From the NCBI GenBank assembly GCA_017303335.1, contig JAFLBK010000004.1, positions 1-64,000 of the forward strand: a DNA stretch of 64,000 nt, given 5' to 3'. The position numbers were made by a program, and so were the translations under genes. Below the pieces are notes generated by a model, which saw nothing but the letters and a program-made list of their open reading frames with translations, searched no databases and was not told the origin of the DNA. The stretch comes from Chitinophagales bacterium. Lineage in GTDB: Bacteria > Bacteroidota > Bacteroidia > Chitinophagales > Chitinophagaceae. Numbering within the stretch: position 1 is the stretch's first letter; the number at the start of each line of letters is the position of its first letter. Positions 44,514 through 54,187 of the stretch are shown here, one piece after another.

Positions 44514-45323
44514 TTAATTCTTTACCCAGGCCATAATGCGGAGCGGACCGCCGCTGCCATGTTTGATCTTCATCGGCAAAGCGATCACATAAGCGCCCTT
44601 TACCGGTAACTTATCCATGTTGGCTACGTTTTCAAAGCCGGAAATATTCTTTTCATACAACACCCGGTGTGTTTTGAATTCTTTCGATTGTCCGTAATCA
44701 ACACTGGCCACATCCACACCCACGGCTTTTATCTTCCGGTTATTCACCAGCCAGGCCGCCAGGTCGGGATGAATGCCCGGGAAATGCAGTTTGGCTACGG
44801 CTTCGGGGCCCCGTTCATCGGTGCCCAGGTATTTTTTGGCATCGGGGTAGTAGGCGCCATAGCCGGTACGGAAAAGCAGGATGGCGTTATCGGGAATTTT
44901 CCCGTTGCTGTTCTCCCATGTTTCCACATCGGAAATACCAACCTGGTAATCGGCATTATTGGCCGCTTTCGCCCATACATCCACCACCACGGCATCGCCG
45001 CAGAGATTATCGAGCGGAACCTGGTCGGTCGTCCACTTTCCTTGGGCAAAGTGTACGGGCGCATCGAGGTGTGTACCGCCATGTTCGGCTGCGCAGTAAT
45101 TGAAGGCCTCGTAATAAAATCCGCCGGGCGTTTGTCCTACAAAGACCGTATCAAAACGGAACCTGTCGGCCGTAGGCCAATAAAGTGTTTCGTCGGAAAA
45201 ACTATAGGTGAGATCGACCCAGCTTCCCTGGGCCAATGTAGCTGATAGGGAAAGTTCTTGTTTTTGATCGCTGTTGGTACAGGCAAAAAAGGGGAGCAGC
45301 AGCAGCCCGGTGAACTTTTTCAT
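44514..45323 (-). CDS. Cyclase family metal-dependent hydrolase
   Basis: This 269-residue protein belongs to the kynurenine formamidase-like cyclase family. It has the zinc-binding motif HGGTHLDAP at residues 81-89 with a further His91, and a conserved late Asp/Glu set. The N-terminus (LLLLPFFAC) looks like a lipoprotein signal with Cys15 as lipobox, so it may act at the cell envelope, unusual for a formamidase. Substrate unknown. It is in an operon with the OsmC gene. Confidence 0.84.
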   Translation of the reverse strand: MKKFTGLLLLPFFACTNSDQKQELSLSATLAQGSWVDLTYSFSDETLYWPTADRFRFDTVFVGQTPGGFYYEAFNYCAAEHGGTHLDAPVHFAQGKWTTDQVPLDNLCGDAVVVDVWAKAANNADYQVGISDVETWENSNGKIPDNAILLFRTGYGAYYPDAKKYLGTDERGPEAVAKLHFPGIHPDLAAWLVNNRKIKAVGVDVASVDYGQSKEFKTHRVLYEKNISGFENVANMDKLPVKGAYVIALPMKIKHGSGGPLRIMAWVKN

Positions 45324-45390
45324 CTTGAAGTAGTTAATGTATTTCTAAGATAATTATTCCCGGAGAATAGATTGAATTCTTTTATTAGAC

Positions 45391-45419
45391 TTGCCTGCCC
45401 GATCGGGCGGATATCTTCG
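45391..45419 (+). promoter_or_regulatory. Promoter with a palindrome in its spacer
   Basis: TTG (45391-45393), an 18-base spacer, then TATCTTCG (45412-45419). The spacer contains the perfect 12-bp palindrome GCCCGATCGGGC (45397-45408). The DUF5686 start is 20 bases further. Confidence 0.5.
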
Positions 45420-45438
45420 TTAAAACTACCATCGCTTC

Positions 45439-47964
45439 ATGAATACCGCTTTTGGGAAAACACTCTTACTGCTGTTCGTACTGAATTCCTTCCGTGCATA
45501 TTCCCAGGCGCCCAATCTTTACGGAACCATCGCCGACGCCGATACCCGGGCGCCGCTGGCATTCGTGAGTGTAACCATCAAAGGAAGCACCACCGGCACG
45601 CTTACCGATATCGACGGGCATTTCAAGCTACGCGGAACCACGGCCCGCACAACACTGGTCATCAGCTATGTTGGGTATAAAACGATTGAATTCAATACCC
45701 GCAGCAGTACGGATACCCTGGCGATCTACCTGCAGCGGGTGCGGGAAGAGTTGGAAACCGTTGTCATCTCCCAAACTGAAAATCCGGCGCACCGGGTCAT
45801 ACGGCTTGTTCAGCAGAACCGGAAAAAGAACGACCCGGAGCAACTTTCCTCCTTCCGGTATCATGCATATACCATCGCTGTGCTCTCGGCCGGAAACCGG
45901 TTCTGGAATATGAACCGAAGCGACAGCGGCAGGAGCAAAAAGCAGGATCCCACCGGGGATCAACTCAATAAACTGGCAGAGCGGGCCAGGGATACGGCAG
46001 GCGATAAACGGGGCGCCGAACTCGGCAGGCGTTTCAAGGAAAACCACCTGCTCGTAACCGAATCGTATACAGAACGGATATTCAGGTTCCCGAACCAGAC
46101 CCGGGAAAAAGTATTGGCCACCAAATTCTCCGGATTGAAAAATCCCGCTTTCGGTGTCACCACCTCCAATTTCCAGCCTTTTGGATTTTACAAGGATTAC
46201 CTGGTGATGAACAACAAGAGCTATGTGAGTCCGCTGATCGGCGGCAGCATCAGCATGTATAAATTCAGGCTCAAGGAAACGATCATACACGAAACCGACA
46301 CCACGTTTGTGATCAGTTTCGAACCGCGTAAAGGAAAGAATTTCAATGGACTCAAAGGATTGCTTTACATTAATTCGGATAAATACGCCATTGAGAATAT
46401 CCAGGCGGCGCCTGCCAGCGAAAGCGGCCTGATCTTTACTTTTCGCCTGCAGCAGAAATACGAACGGGTGGAAGGAAACTGGTTCCCGGCTCAACTGAAT
46501 ACCACGCTTTCGCAAAAAGACCTTAAGACCGATTCGGTGATCCTCTTCTGGGACGCACGTTCTTATATCACGCAGGTGGAAATCGGAAAGGATATCAAGC
46601 GCTCCGATTTTTCGGATGTGCAGCTGGAATATGATCCCCGGGCCGGCAAACAAACCGATACCGCCTGGGCCCGCATGCGCACAGATACCCTCAATGAAAA
46701 AAGCAGGCTCACCTACGAAACCTTTGAAATGCTTCCACCCCGGTTCAAGAATACGATAGAAAAAGTGAACAAGGGTTTCCAGGTACTGGCCATCGAAGCG
46801 ATACCCTGGGGTAAGGTGGATGTTCCGTTCCGGTATATTCTTTCGGGTATCAATAAATACGAAACCTTCCGCATCGGCGCCGGGATTCAAACCAATTCCA
46901 GGCTCAGTAAATGGTTCTCGGCAGGGGGGTATGCCGGTTACGGTATCCGCGACAAGGCCTGGAAATACGGCGGCAACCTGCAATTATATTTTAAGCGGCG
47001 AACCGGAACAACCCTGCGTTTCGATTACAGCCAGGATATCGTTGAACCCGGAACGATCGATTATTTCCTGCGGACGGGTTCGGTATTCTCCAACCAATCG
47101 CTGCGCAATTTCCAGCGTTCGCGGATGGACAGTGCAGAACAATACCGGGTTGGCTTCAGTACGCATTTATTACCCACGCTTCAATGGGATACCTGGTTAC
47201 TGCACGAGAAACGGTCCCCGGCAGGGTACGATTATCTTTTCAGCAACGGCCCCGGACAGGATATTCATGGCTTCCAAAACACCGAGATCGGTATCGGCCT
47301 GCGTTTCGCGAAGGGAGAAATCTTTACACGCATGGGGCATTCGAAACTGCGTACAAAACCCGCCAGCACCCAATTGCTGTTCCAGGTTGCCAAAGGGCTG
47401 AACGGTACATTGAACGGGCAACTCGATTATACAAGGGCCATCGCCCGGCTTAACCACAAGTTCAGTTTCAAAAAACTGGGAGAAACCACCGTACAACTGG
47501 AAGCGGGTGTTCTGTGGGGCGATGCACCGTATTCGTATTTGTTCAACCTGCCGGCAACCAATACCGGGAAGCGGCTTACCCTGTATGTTCCGGGAAATTT
47601 CCAGACGGCCGGGCTGTATGAATTCGCGTCGGGCAGAACGGCCAGTTTATTCGTTGAACATAATTTCGGGAACCTCTTATTCAAACCGCGTAACATCAAG
47701 TTCCGGCCCGAGCTGTTGCTGGTGCAGGGAATCAGTTACGGTAGCCTGGACAAATCCTCCACGCATAAGCTCATTCACTTCACGGTTCCGGAAAAAGGTT
47801 TGTTCGAATCGGGCCTTGTGGTCCGGAACCTCTATCGCCGCAGTATTCTTTCCGTTGCCTACCTGGGCATCGGCGGTGGCGTCTTTTACCGCTACGGCTA
47901 TTATGCCTTGCCCCATGCAGGAGATAACTGGGTGTTCAAGTGGGGATTCAGTATTTCGTTTTAA
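45439..47964 (+). CDS. DUF5686 outer-membrane protein with carboxypeptidase-like domain
   Basis: This 841-residue protein has a signal peptide (LLLLFVLNSFRAYSQ). An N-terminal carboxypeptidase-regulatory-like domain (LYGTIADADTRAPLAFVSVTI) of the kind found on SusC proteins is followed by a large DUF5686 region. That region ends in a beta barrel of alternating strands (SVAYLGIGGGVFYRYGYYA). It is a structural or transport protein of the outer membrane without a recognised substrate. It begins a run of same-strand genes at short spacing: histidine kinase after 26 bases, regulator after 45, S74 protein after 62. The whole set may be one transcript. Confidence 0.88.
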   Translation: MNTAFGKTLLLLFVLNSFRAYSQAPNLYGTIADADTRAPLAFVSVTIKGSTTGTLTDIDGHFKLRGTTARTTLVISYVGYKTIEFNTRSSTDTLAIYLQRVREELETVVISQTENPAHRVIRLVQQNRKKNDPEQLSSFRYHAYTIAVLSAGNRFWNMNRSDSGRSKKQDPTGDQLNKLAERARDTAGDKRGAELGRRFKENHLLVTESYTERIFRFPNQTREKVLATKFSGLKNPAFGVTTSNFQPFGFYKDYLVMNNKSYVSPLIGGSISMYKFRLKETIIHETDTTFVISFEPRKGKNFNGLKGLLYINSDKYAIENIQAAPASESGLIFTFRLQQKYERVEGNWFPAQLNTTLSQKDLKTDSVILFWDARSYITQVEIGKDIKRSDFSDVQLEYDPRAGKQTDTAWARMRTDTLNEKSRLTYETFEMLPPRFKNTIEKVNKGFQVLAIEAIPWGKVDVPFRYILSGINKYETFRIGAGIQTNSRLSKWFSAGGYAGYGIRDKAWKYGGNLQLYFKRRTGTTLRFDYSQDIVEPGTIDYFLRTGSVFSNQSLRNFQRSRMDSAEQYRVGFSTHLLPTLQWDTWLLHEKRSPAGYDYLFSNGPGQDIHGFQNTEIGIGLRFAKGEIFTRMGHSKLRTKPASTQLLFQVAKGLNGTLNGQLDYTRAIARLNHKFSFKKLGETTVQLEAGVLWGDAPYSYLFNLPATNTGKRLTLYVPGNFQTAGLYEFASGRTASLFVEHNFGNLLFKPRNIKFRPELLLVQGISYGSLDKSSTHKLIHFTVPEKGLFESGLVVRNLYRRSILSVAYLGIGGGVFYRYGYYALPHAGDNWVFKWGFSISF

Positions 47965-47990
47965 GCGGATACTTTTCTACCTTTCTACGC

Positions 47991-50975
47991 TTGAAAAGAA
48001 CGGCTATCATACTATTCAGTTGTTGTATTGCATGGCAGCTGGCAGCCCAACAGATGCGGTTTATACGTTATGGTATGAAAGAAGGTCTGTCGCATGAAAT
48101 GGTGAACTGCCTGTTTGCCGACAGCCGTGGCTTTTTATGGGTAGGCACCGATTTCGGACTGAACCGTTTCGACGGTGTTCGGTTCGAAAAATGGTTTCAC
48201 CAACCCGGCGACAGCGGCAGCCTGCTTTCCAACAAGATCAATACCATCGCTGAAGATAAACAGCACCGGTTATGGCTGGGAACCGACAACGGGTTATCTG
48301 TTTACGATATGCACAGCGGCCGGTTTTACTCCTATACAGAGATTGCAACGGGCAGCGGGCTGATCCGGAACCTGCGGGATGTAAAAACATTTTGCGACAG
48401 GGATGGCGATACCTGGATCGGCTGCAGCAATGGATATATCCTTTTATACAAACAGGCAGAAAAGAAATTTTATGCGATATCCGTAATGCTGCGCCCGGCT
48501 AACCGGCTTCAGAATGAATTCATCAGCGGTTTCCTGCACGACAGCCGGAACCGTATCTGGGCCGGATCATCGTATGGGGTATACCAGCTCGACAAAAGAA
48601 ACCTGTCGGCCCGCTCTTTACGCTTTCCCGCCTCTCATCCGGGCGAGGCCAGTCTGAATGCCAGTACCCGGCTGTTCGAAACAGCGGGCGGCACCATCCT
48701 CTGCGGTACCTGGAATGCCGGGTTCCTTATTTATGACGAAGAAGCCAAAAAATTCAATTCGCAAAACAGGCAGGAGGGCACATTTCTTCCGTCACCCGTG
48801 GTATTTGATTTTGCCGAACAGGACTCATTGCTCTTTTTTGCCGGAATAACAGGAGTGTTTGCCTGTAAACAAAAAGACCTGCATAATACCGCATTCACCA
48901 GCTATACCCGGTATGCATCAGATCCGCGGGATTTGCATACGATCAGTTCCGAAGAGAACAGCTCCATCATAACCGGCAAAGATGGCAATCTGTGGATCGG
49001 CGGCACCCATGGTCTTGTGCAATGGAATACCAGCAGCCGGTTCTACCAGTTGTATCCCTTTGATAAACTGGTGAACCTGCCTCAATGGACTCCAGCAAGC
49101 ATTGCACAGCAGAGCGACCAGCTCTACCTTGTGGCCGAACATGAAGTATTGGGATTCGACCTGCATAAAGAAACCTATTACCGCATCCCGATCAACATTC
49201 AGGGAAAGAAACGACATGGCTTGTATGAAGACCGGGATGGGTTTTTCCTTCCGTCCCAGACCGGACTCTATCAGTATAACCGGAACTTTAAACTCACCAA
49301 TACCATTACCGAAATACTTCCAAACGGAAGTCCGGCCAATATGTTTTGTGCATTGCACGACCGGGATGGAAATCTGTGGATCGGCACCACCCGCTATGGC
49401 ATCCGGAAAAAGGATGCGGTTACGGGCAATACCACGAGTTACCTGGATGACTCTGCCAGCCTTAACAGCCTTGGTTATTATATCCGGGTGATCATGGAAC
49501 ATACCGACGGAACCATTTATGCCGGTGGCAGGGAGTTTTATGTTTATGACAAAAGCAGGGATGTCTTCGTACGGCCGGCCGCAGTTCCGGTGATCGACGT
49601 ATTGCGGCTGGCAGGGCAGGGAGATACGATCTGGATCGGAACCCTGCAGGGATTGTTCTGCTATGATGTAAAAAAAAGAACGGTTACGCAGCACCCGCTG
49701 CCCCCGGAAATAAACCAGGGGATAACTGAACTGGTTGTGGATGGTAAAAGGAACCTGTGGATGATCACCCTTTCGGGGATCGTAAAATATAATCCTTCAC
49801 GAAAAGATATCCTGTTACTGAATGCCCGGAACGGCTGGCCCGGCAATTTCTCGGTACTGAAAAAAATGCACGATGGCCGCATGGCTGTCGGCATTAACGG
49901 GGGCATGATCCTTTTTGATCCGGCTAAGGTGGAAAAGCAGACCTATAGCCCGGCGCCCCATATAACCCGGCTGATCGTGGATGAAAAGGAAGTGTACCAT
50001 TTTCCCGGTCGCGATACCGTCTTTACCGTACACTATAAGCAGGGTATTCGTTTCAACTACATCAGCCTTACCTACCAGGATGGCGAGGCCAACCAGTATC
50101 AGTGGCGGTTGAAAGGGTATGATGATCAGTGGCACCCGGTGGGCAATCAAACCACGCAGGTATTCACTTCGCTGCCACCGGGCAACTATACCTTTTCGAT
50201 CCGTTCGTCGAATGCCGCCGACGTGTGGAATGCCGGTCATGCCTCTGTGAACTTCCGGGTGCTGCCTCCTTTTTATCTTACCTGGTGGTTCATTGGCGTA
50301 CTGATTCTTTTTGTTGCCGGTGTGGTCTATGCTTTTTACCGTTACCGGTTGAGGCAGGCGCTGGCACTCGAAAAACTCCGTACCCGGATCGCCACCGACC
50401 TGCACGATGATATCGGCGCCACACTCAGCAGTATCTCCTTTTACAGCGAAGCGGTGAAACAGAAAATAAAGGATGAGGTACCGGATGCCCGGCCGATTCT
50501 CGAAAAGATGGGTGAAACAAGCCGCGGCATGGTAGGAAATATGAGCGATATCGTATGGGCCATCAACCCGGTGAACGACGCGGCCGGGGCTTTGTTCAAA
50601 CGGATGCACAGCTACGCGGCGGAACTGTGCCAGCTGAAAAATGTAATACTCCGGTTCGAGGCCGACAGCAGTCTCGACAAAAAGACACTGGACATTGAAT
50701 CCAGGAAGAATGTATACCTGATCTTTAAAGAAGCAGTGAACAATGCGTTGAAGTATTCGGGATGCAGCATGCTAACCATCCGCGTTCAGAAAGAACTGAA
50801 AATGCTACGGATGACCATCACCGACAATGGCCGGGGTTTCAGTGTGGAAGAGGCAACTACCGGTAATGGATTGCAGAACATGCGGATGCGGGCAGGGGAG
50901 TTGGGCGGTGCCGTCCACATAAACTCGGCACCGGGTGCGGGTACATCCATCGAACTGTGTTGCCCCATACCCTGA
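47991..50975 (+). CDS. Propeller-type sensor histidine kinase
   Basis: This protein of about 994 residues has a signal peptide (KRTAIILFSCCIAWQLAAQ) that starts at a TTG at 47991. An ATG at 47940 would overlap the previous gene and add 17 residues. The periplasmic part is a two-bladed set of beta-propeller sensor repeats (RGFLWVGTDFGLNRF, DGNLWIGTTRYGI) ending in a Y_Y_Y domain (QYQWRLKGYD). After the membrane helix (LTWWFIGVLILFVAGVVYAF) come a HisKA_3 domain with the phospho-acceptor in DLHDDIGATLSSISFYSEA and an ATPase. It is the cognate kinase of the following NarL-type regulator. Confidence 0.92.
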   Translation: MKRTAIILFSCCIAWQLAAQQMRFIRYGMKEGLSHEMVNCLFADSRGFLWVGTDFGLNRFDGVRFEKWFHQPGDSGSLLSNKINTIAEDKQHRLWLGTDNGLSVYDMHSGRFYSYTEIATGSGLIRNLRDVKTFCDRDGDTWIGCSNGYILLYKQAEKKFYAISVMLRPANRLQNEFISGFLHDSRNRIWAGSSYGVYQLDKRNLSARSLRFPASHPGEASLNASTRLFETAGGTILCGTWNAGFLIYDEEAKKFNSQNRQEGTFLPSPVVFDFAEQDSLLFFAGITGVFACKQKDLHNTAFTSYTRYASDPRDLHTISSEENSSIITGKDGNLWIGGTHGLVQWNTSSRFYQLYPFDKLVNLPQWTPASIAQQSDQLYLVAEHEVLGFDLHKETYYRIPINIQGKKRHGLYEDRDGFFLPSQTGLYQYNRNFKLTNTITEILPNGSPANMFCALHDRDGNLWIGTTRYGIRKKDAVTGNTTSYLDDSASLNSLGYYIRVIMEHTDGTIYAGGREFYVYDKSRDVFVRPAAVPVIDVLRLAGQGDTIWIGTLQGLFCYDVKKRTVTQHPLPPEINQGITELVVDGKRNLWMITLSGIVKYNPSRKDILLLNARNGWPGNFSVLKKMHDGRMAVGINGGMILFDPAKVEKQTYSPAPHITRLIVDEKEVYHFPGRDTVFTVHYKQGIRFNYISLTYQDGEANQYQWRLKGYDDQWHPVGNQTTQVFTSLPPGNYTFSIRSSNAADVWNAGHASVNFRVLPPFYLTWWFIGVLILFVAGVVYAFYRYRLRQALALEKLRTRIATDLHDDIGATLSSISFYSEAVKQKIKDEVPDARPILEKMGETSRGMVGNMSDIVWAINPVNDAAGALFKRMHSYAAELCQLKNVILRFEADSSLDKKTLDIESRKNVYLIFKEAVNNALKYSGCSMLTIRVQKELKMLRMTITDNGRGFSVEEATTGNGLQNMRMRAGELGGAVHINSAPGAGTSIELCCPIP

Positions 50976-51020
50976 ATTGGGTAGCCGCCGAATTGGTAAT
51001 TAGCGGGAACTTTCAAACCG

Positions 51021-51662
51021 ATGAACAACGAACCGACGATAAGCGTGGTGATTTTTGAAGACAATGCCGCCCTGCGTGACAGCCTGGCCCTCCTGTTGCA
51101 AAACAGCAGCGGCATCGAGTTAAAGGCCGTGTACGCCGATGCCACAAGGCTGCAATCACGCATGGAACAAACCCTGCCCGATGTGGTATTGATGGATATA
51201 CAGATGCCGGGCATCAATGGCATTGAGGCGGTTCAGATCATCAAAGAAAAATTTCCCGGGGTGCAGGTAATGATGCAAACCGTATTTGATTCCGATGACA
51301 AAGTATTTGCCTCCCTTTGCGCCGGAGCTTCCGGGTACATATTAAAGAACACCGAACCGGCACGGGTGATCCAGGCAATCAGGGAAGTGGCGGGAGGCGG
51401 CTCCTTTTTCACCCCGTCGATCGCGAAAAAGGTACTGCAGTCGTTTCAACAGCCGGCCAACGCCGGATACGTACAACTCACCGCCCGGGAAAAAGAAGTG
51501 CTGCAGGGCCTGGTGGATGGAGCCAGTTATAAAATGATCGCCGCCAAACTCGATATCCGTTTTGGTACGGTGCATACCCACGTAAAGAACATTTACGAAA
51601 AACTGCACGTGAACTCCGCCAGTGAGGCCGTCGTCAAGGCGATCCGGCAACGCCTCGTTTAA
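51021..51662 (+). CDS. NarL/FixJ-family response regulator
   Basis: This 213-residue regulator has a receiver domain (Asp59 in VVLMDIQMPGING) and a C-terminal LuxR-type helix-turn-helix (LTAREKEVLQGLVDGASYK, FGTVHTHVKNIYEKL). It follows the propeller kinase gene by 45 bases and precedes the S74 gene. The 10-mer AATTGGGTAG occurs both before this gene and before the S74 gene, a candidate binding site. Confidence 0.94.
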   Translation: MNNEPTISVVIFEDNAALRDSLALLLQNSSGIELKAVYADATRLQSRMEQTLPDVVLMDIQMPGINGIEAVQIIKEKFPGVQVMMQTVFDSDDKVFASLCAGASGYILKNTEPARVIQAIREVAGGGSFFTPSIAKKVLQSFQQPANAGYVQLTAREKEVLQGLVDGASYKMIAAKLDIRFGTVHTHVKNIYEKLHVNSASEAVVKAIRQRLV

Positions 51663-51724
51663 TCCCTCTACAAAATTGGGTAGAATGCCGCATGGTTTTC
51701 TTGTTGAATTTTAAAAGAAAAACC

Positions 51725-54181
51725 ATGAAAGCAATGATAGTCCTGGCAATGGTATGCTCTCCGGTTCTGCGGGCTGGGGCTCAGTCAGTCAGCATCAATA
51801 CCGACGGAAGTACGGCACATGGCAGCGCCATGCTGGATGTAAAGAGCAGCAGCAAGGGAATGCTCATTCCACGACTTACCCTGGCAGAACGAAATGCCGT
51901 TGCATCCCCGGCAACCGGGTTGATGATCTACCAGACCGATAATACGCCTGGTTTTTACTTTTACGACGGTACCACCTGGGTATCCATTATTTCTTTGTCC
52001 AACAATTTGTGGACAAGAAATGGAAATCATATTTATAACAGCAACACGAACAACGTAGGCATTGGTATCAATGCGCCCCTGGCAAGACTTCATGTAGCAG
52101 ACAGTGCTGTATTGTTTTCAGCGGCCGGCAATGTACCGGGTGTTCCCGGTAATCCGCCCGTATCCGGCGGGGGCAGGCGGATGATGTGGTACCCGGATAA
52201 AGCAGCCTTCAGGTCAGGTTATGCAAGTACAACACAATGGGATGCGGCGAATATTGGTTTGTATTCTTTTGCAACCGGTTCATCGGCTGTTGCTTCCGGG
52301 CTGTATTCCGTTGCGATGGGGAACGACAACCAGGCAACCGGCATCGGCTCTGTTGCCATGGGTTCCGGAGCCAGGTGTACGGATGACTATACCATCGGCA
52401 TGGGTTATAAACCGATTGCCTCGGGCATTAATTCTGTTTCAATAGGAGAATCCTCATCCGCCTTGGGTGACAGGTCTGCCGCTATTGGCTCTTCCCTGAA
52501 ATCAAAATCGTATGGCGGAATGGTTGTGGGTATTTTTAATGACAGTGCTAATGCGGCCAGTGGCACCAGCATCAATTTGCTGAACCGGATATTTCAGGTT
52601 GGTATTGGCTTGTCTGATGCCTCCAGGAACAATGCCATGACTGTTTTACAGAACGGCAATACAGGAATTGGTACGGTTTCGCCCCTGGCCCGCTTGCATG
52701 TAACCGACAATGCGGTTCTGTTCTCTGCAGTGGGGCCGGTGCCCGGGGTGCCTCAGCCACCACCCATTTCAGGCAATGGCAGAAGAATGATGTGGTACCC
52801 GGATAAAGCGGCATTCCGTGCCGGGTATGCCGGAACCGATCAATGGGATGAGATTAATACTGGCAATTATTCTGTTGCGATGGGATATCTAACGGAGGCT
52901 TCCGGCTCATACAGTACGGCTTTTGGATATAATACTGCGGCCTCGGGACCCAATACCACGACTTTCGGTAATAGCACAAGTGCATCCGGAACCTATGCCA
53001 CGGCTTTCGGCAGTGGCACAAATGCATCCGGAACCTATGCCACGGCCATGGGGCATATTACCACGGCATCGGGAACTTCTTCCACCGCTCTTGGGGAGTT
53101 TAACACAGCATCGGGTACCGCTTCGACTGCCATGGGAATTGAAAATGTCGCATCCGCTTTTTACGCTGCCGCCATCGGGTACGGCACAAAATCAAAATCG
53201 TATGGTGGCACTGTGGTTGGAATTTTTAACGACTCGGCAAACGCTCCCGGTTCAGGCAGTTTCAATCCGCTTAACCGCATCTTCCAGGTCGGCAACGGCA
53301 CGGCAGACAATACCCGCAGCAATGCCCTTACCATCCTGCAGAACGGGAATATCGGCATCGGTGAACTGAACCCTTCGGTACCGTTGAATTTCCCATCCAG
53401 TACCGGCAACAAAATCGCGTTGTGGGGCAACGGCGCCAATCATTACGGACTGGGTATTCAGGCTTCGCTGCTGCAGATGTATACGATGGATAACAGCAAT
53501 GATATCGCTTTCGGTTATGGCAGCAGTGGCGCTTTCTCCGAGAATATGCGCATCAAGGGAAACGGGCGGGTAGGTATCGGTGAAACCAACCCGGGCTTCC
53601 CGCTGAATTTTGCTTCCAGTACCGGCAACAAGATCGCGTTGTGGGGAAACAGCGGCAACCATTACGGGTTGGGCATACAGGCTTCGCTGCTGCAGATCTA
53701 TTCCAACGATGTATCGGCCGATATCGCTTTCGGCTACGGCAACAGTACCGCTTTCACCGAGAACATGCGGGTACGGGGCAATGGTAATGTGGGCATCGGT
53801 ACCAATAATCCCACACAACGCCTGCACGTGGTGGGCAATATCTGTTACACCGGAACCATCGTGGCCTGTTCCGACATCCGTTACAAAGAAGATATTACCC
53901 CTTTGGATCATTCATTGCAGAAACTGCGCTCCCTCAGCGGCATGTATTATTACTGGAAGCAGGATGCATTTCCCGATATGCATTTTGCCAAAGAACGGCA
54001 ACTCGGGTTTGCCGCACAGGAAGTGGAAAAACTTTTTCCCGAACTGGTGATCACCGACAGCAGGGGGTATAAATCGGTTGACTATGGAAGGCTGACTCCT
54101 GTGCTCGTTGAAGCCATCAAGGAACAACAGGCCATGATCGACATCCTCCTCCGGGAAGTGAAGGAGCTCAAAAAGAAATAA
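51725..54181 (+). CDS. S74-chaperone surface fibre with YadA-like repeats
   Basis: This 818-residue exported protein has a signal peptide (AMIVLAMVCSPVLRAGAQ) and an N-terminal domain homologous to that of the S74 protein at 29315 (SAMLDVKSSSKGMLIPRL, PGFYFYDGTTW). Two YadA-type 14-residue repeat blocks follow, each preceded by a nearly identical segment (RRMMWYPDKAAFR). A further duplicated unit (GNKIALWGN, NHYGLGIQASLLQ) comes next, then a C-terminal S74 chaperone (about 716-818) with the cleavage motif SDIRYK. Trimerisation and self-cleavage are expected. The ATG at 51725 gives the signal peptide; an upstream ATG at 51692 would add 11 residues. Confidence 0.88.
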   Translation: MKAMIVLAMVCSPVLRAGAQSVSINTDGSTAHGSAMLDVKSSSKGMLIPRLTLAERNAVASPATGLMIYQTDNTPGFYFYDGTTWVSIISLSNNLWTRNGNHIYNSNTNNVGIGINAPLARLHVADSAVLFSAAGNVPGVPGNPPVSGGGRRMMWYPDKAAFRSGYASTTQWDAANIGLYSFATGSSAVASGLYSVAMGNDNQATGIGSVAMGSGARCTDDYTIGMGYKPIASGINSVSIGESSSALGDRSAAIGSSLKSKSYGGMVVGIFNDSANAASGTSINLLNRIFQVGIGLSDASRNNAMTVLQNGNTGIGTVSPLARLHVTDNAVLFSAVGPVPGVPQPPPISGNGRRMMWYPDKAAFRAGYAGTDQWDEINTGNYSVAMGYLTEASGSYSTAFGYNTAASGPNTTTFGNSTSASGTYATAFGSGTNASGTYATAMGHITTASGTSSTALGEFNTASGTASTAMGIENVASAFYAAAIGYGTKSKSYGGTVVGIFNDSANAPGSGSFNPLNRIFQVGNGTADNTRSNALTILQNGNIGIGELNPSVPLNFPSSTGNKIALWGNGANHYGLGIQASLLQMYTMDNSNDIAFGYGSSGAFSENMRIKGNGRVGIGETNPGFPLNFASSTGNKIALWGNSGNHYGLGIQASLLQIYSNDVSADIAFGYGNSTAFTENMRVRGNGNVGIGTNNPTQRLHVVGNICYTGTIVACSDIRYKEDITPLDHSLQKLRSLSGMYYYWKQDAFPDMHFAKERQLGFAAQEVEKLFPELVITDSRGYKSVDYGRLTPVLVEAIKEQQAMIDILLREVKELKKK
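52298..53197 (+). repeat. 14-residue (42-bp) YadA-like repeats and internal duplications
   Basis: Five repeats in 52298-52507 and eight in 52862-53197 follow the pattern GxYSxAxGxxTxAS. Around each array, a block of about 600 bases (RRMMWYPDKAAFR, then the repeats, then KSKSYGG) is duplicated. The array is clear by eye. Confidence 0.8.
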
Positions 54182-54187
54182 GGACGT

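Noticed and set aside
45628..46983. 451-codon open frame antisense to the DUF5686 gene
   Set aside because: It is a shadow of a well-supported outer-membrane protein gene, without signal peptide or recognisable motifs.
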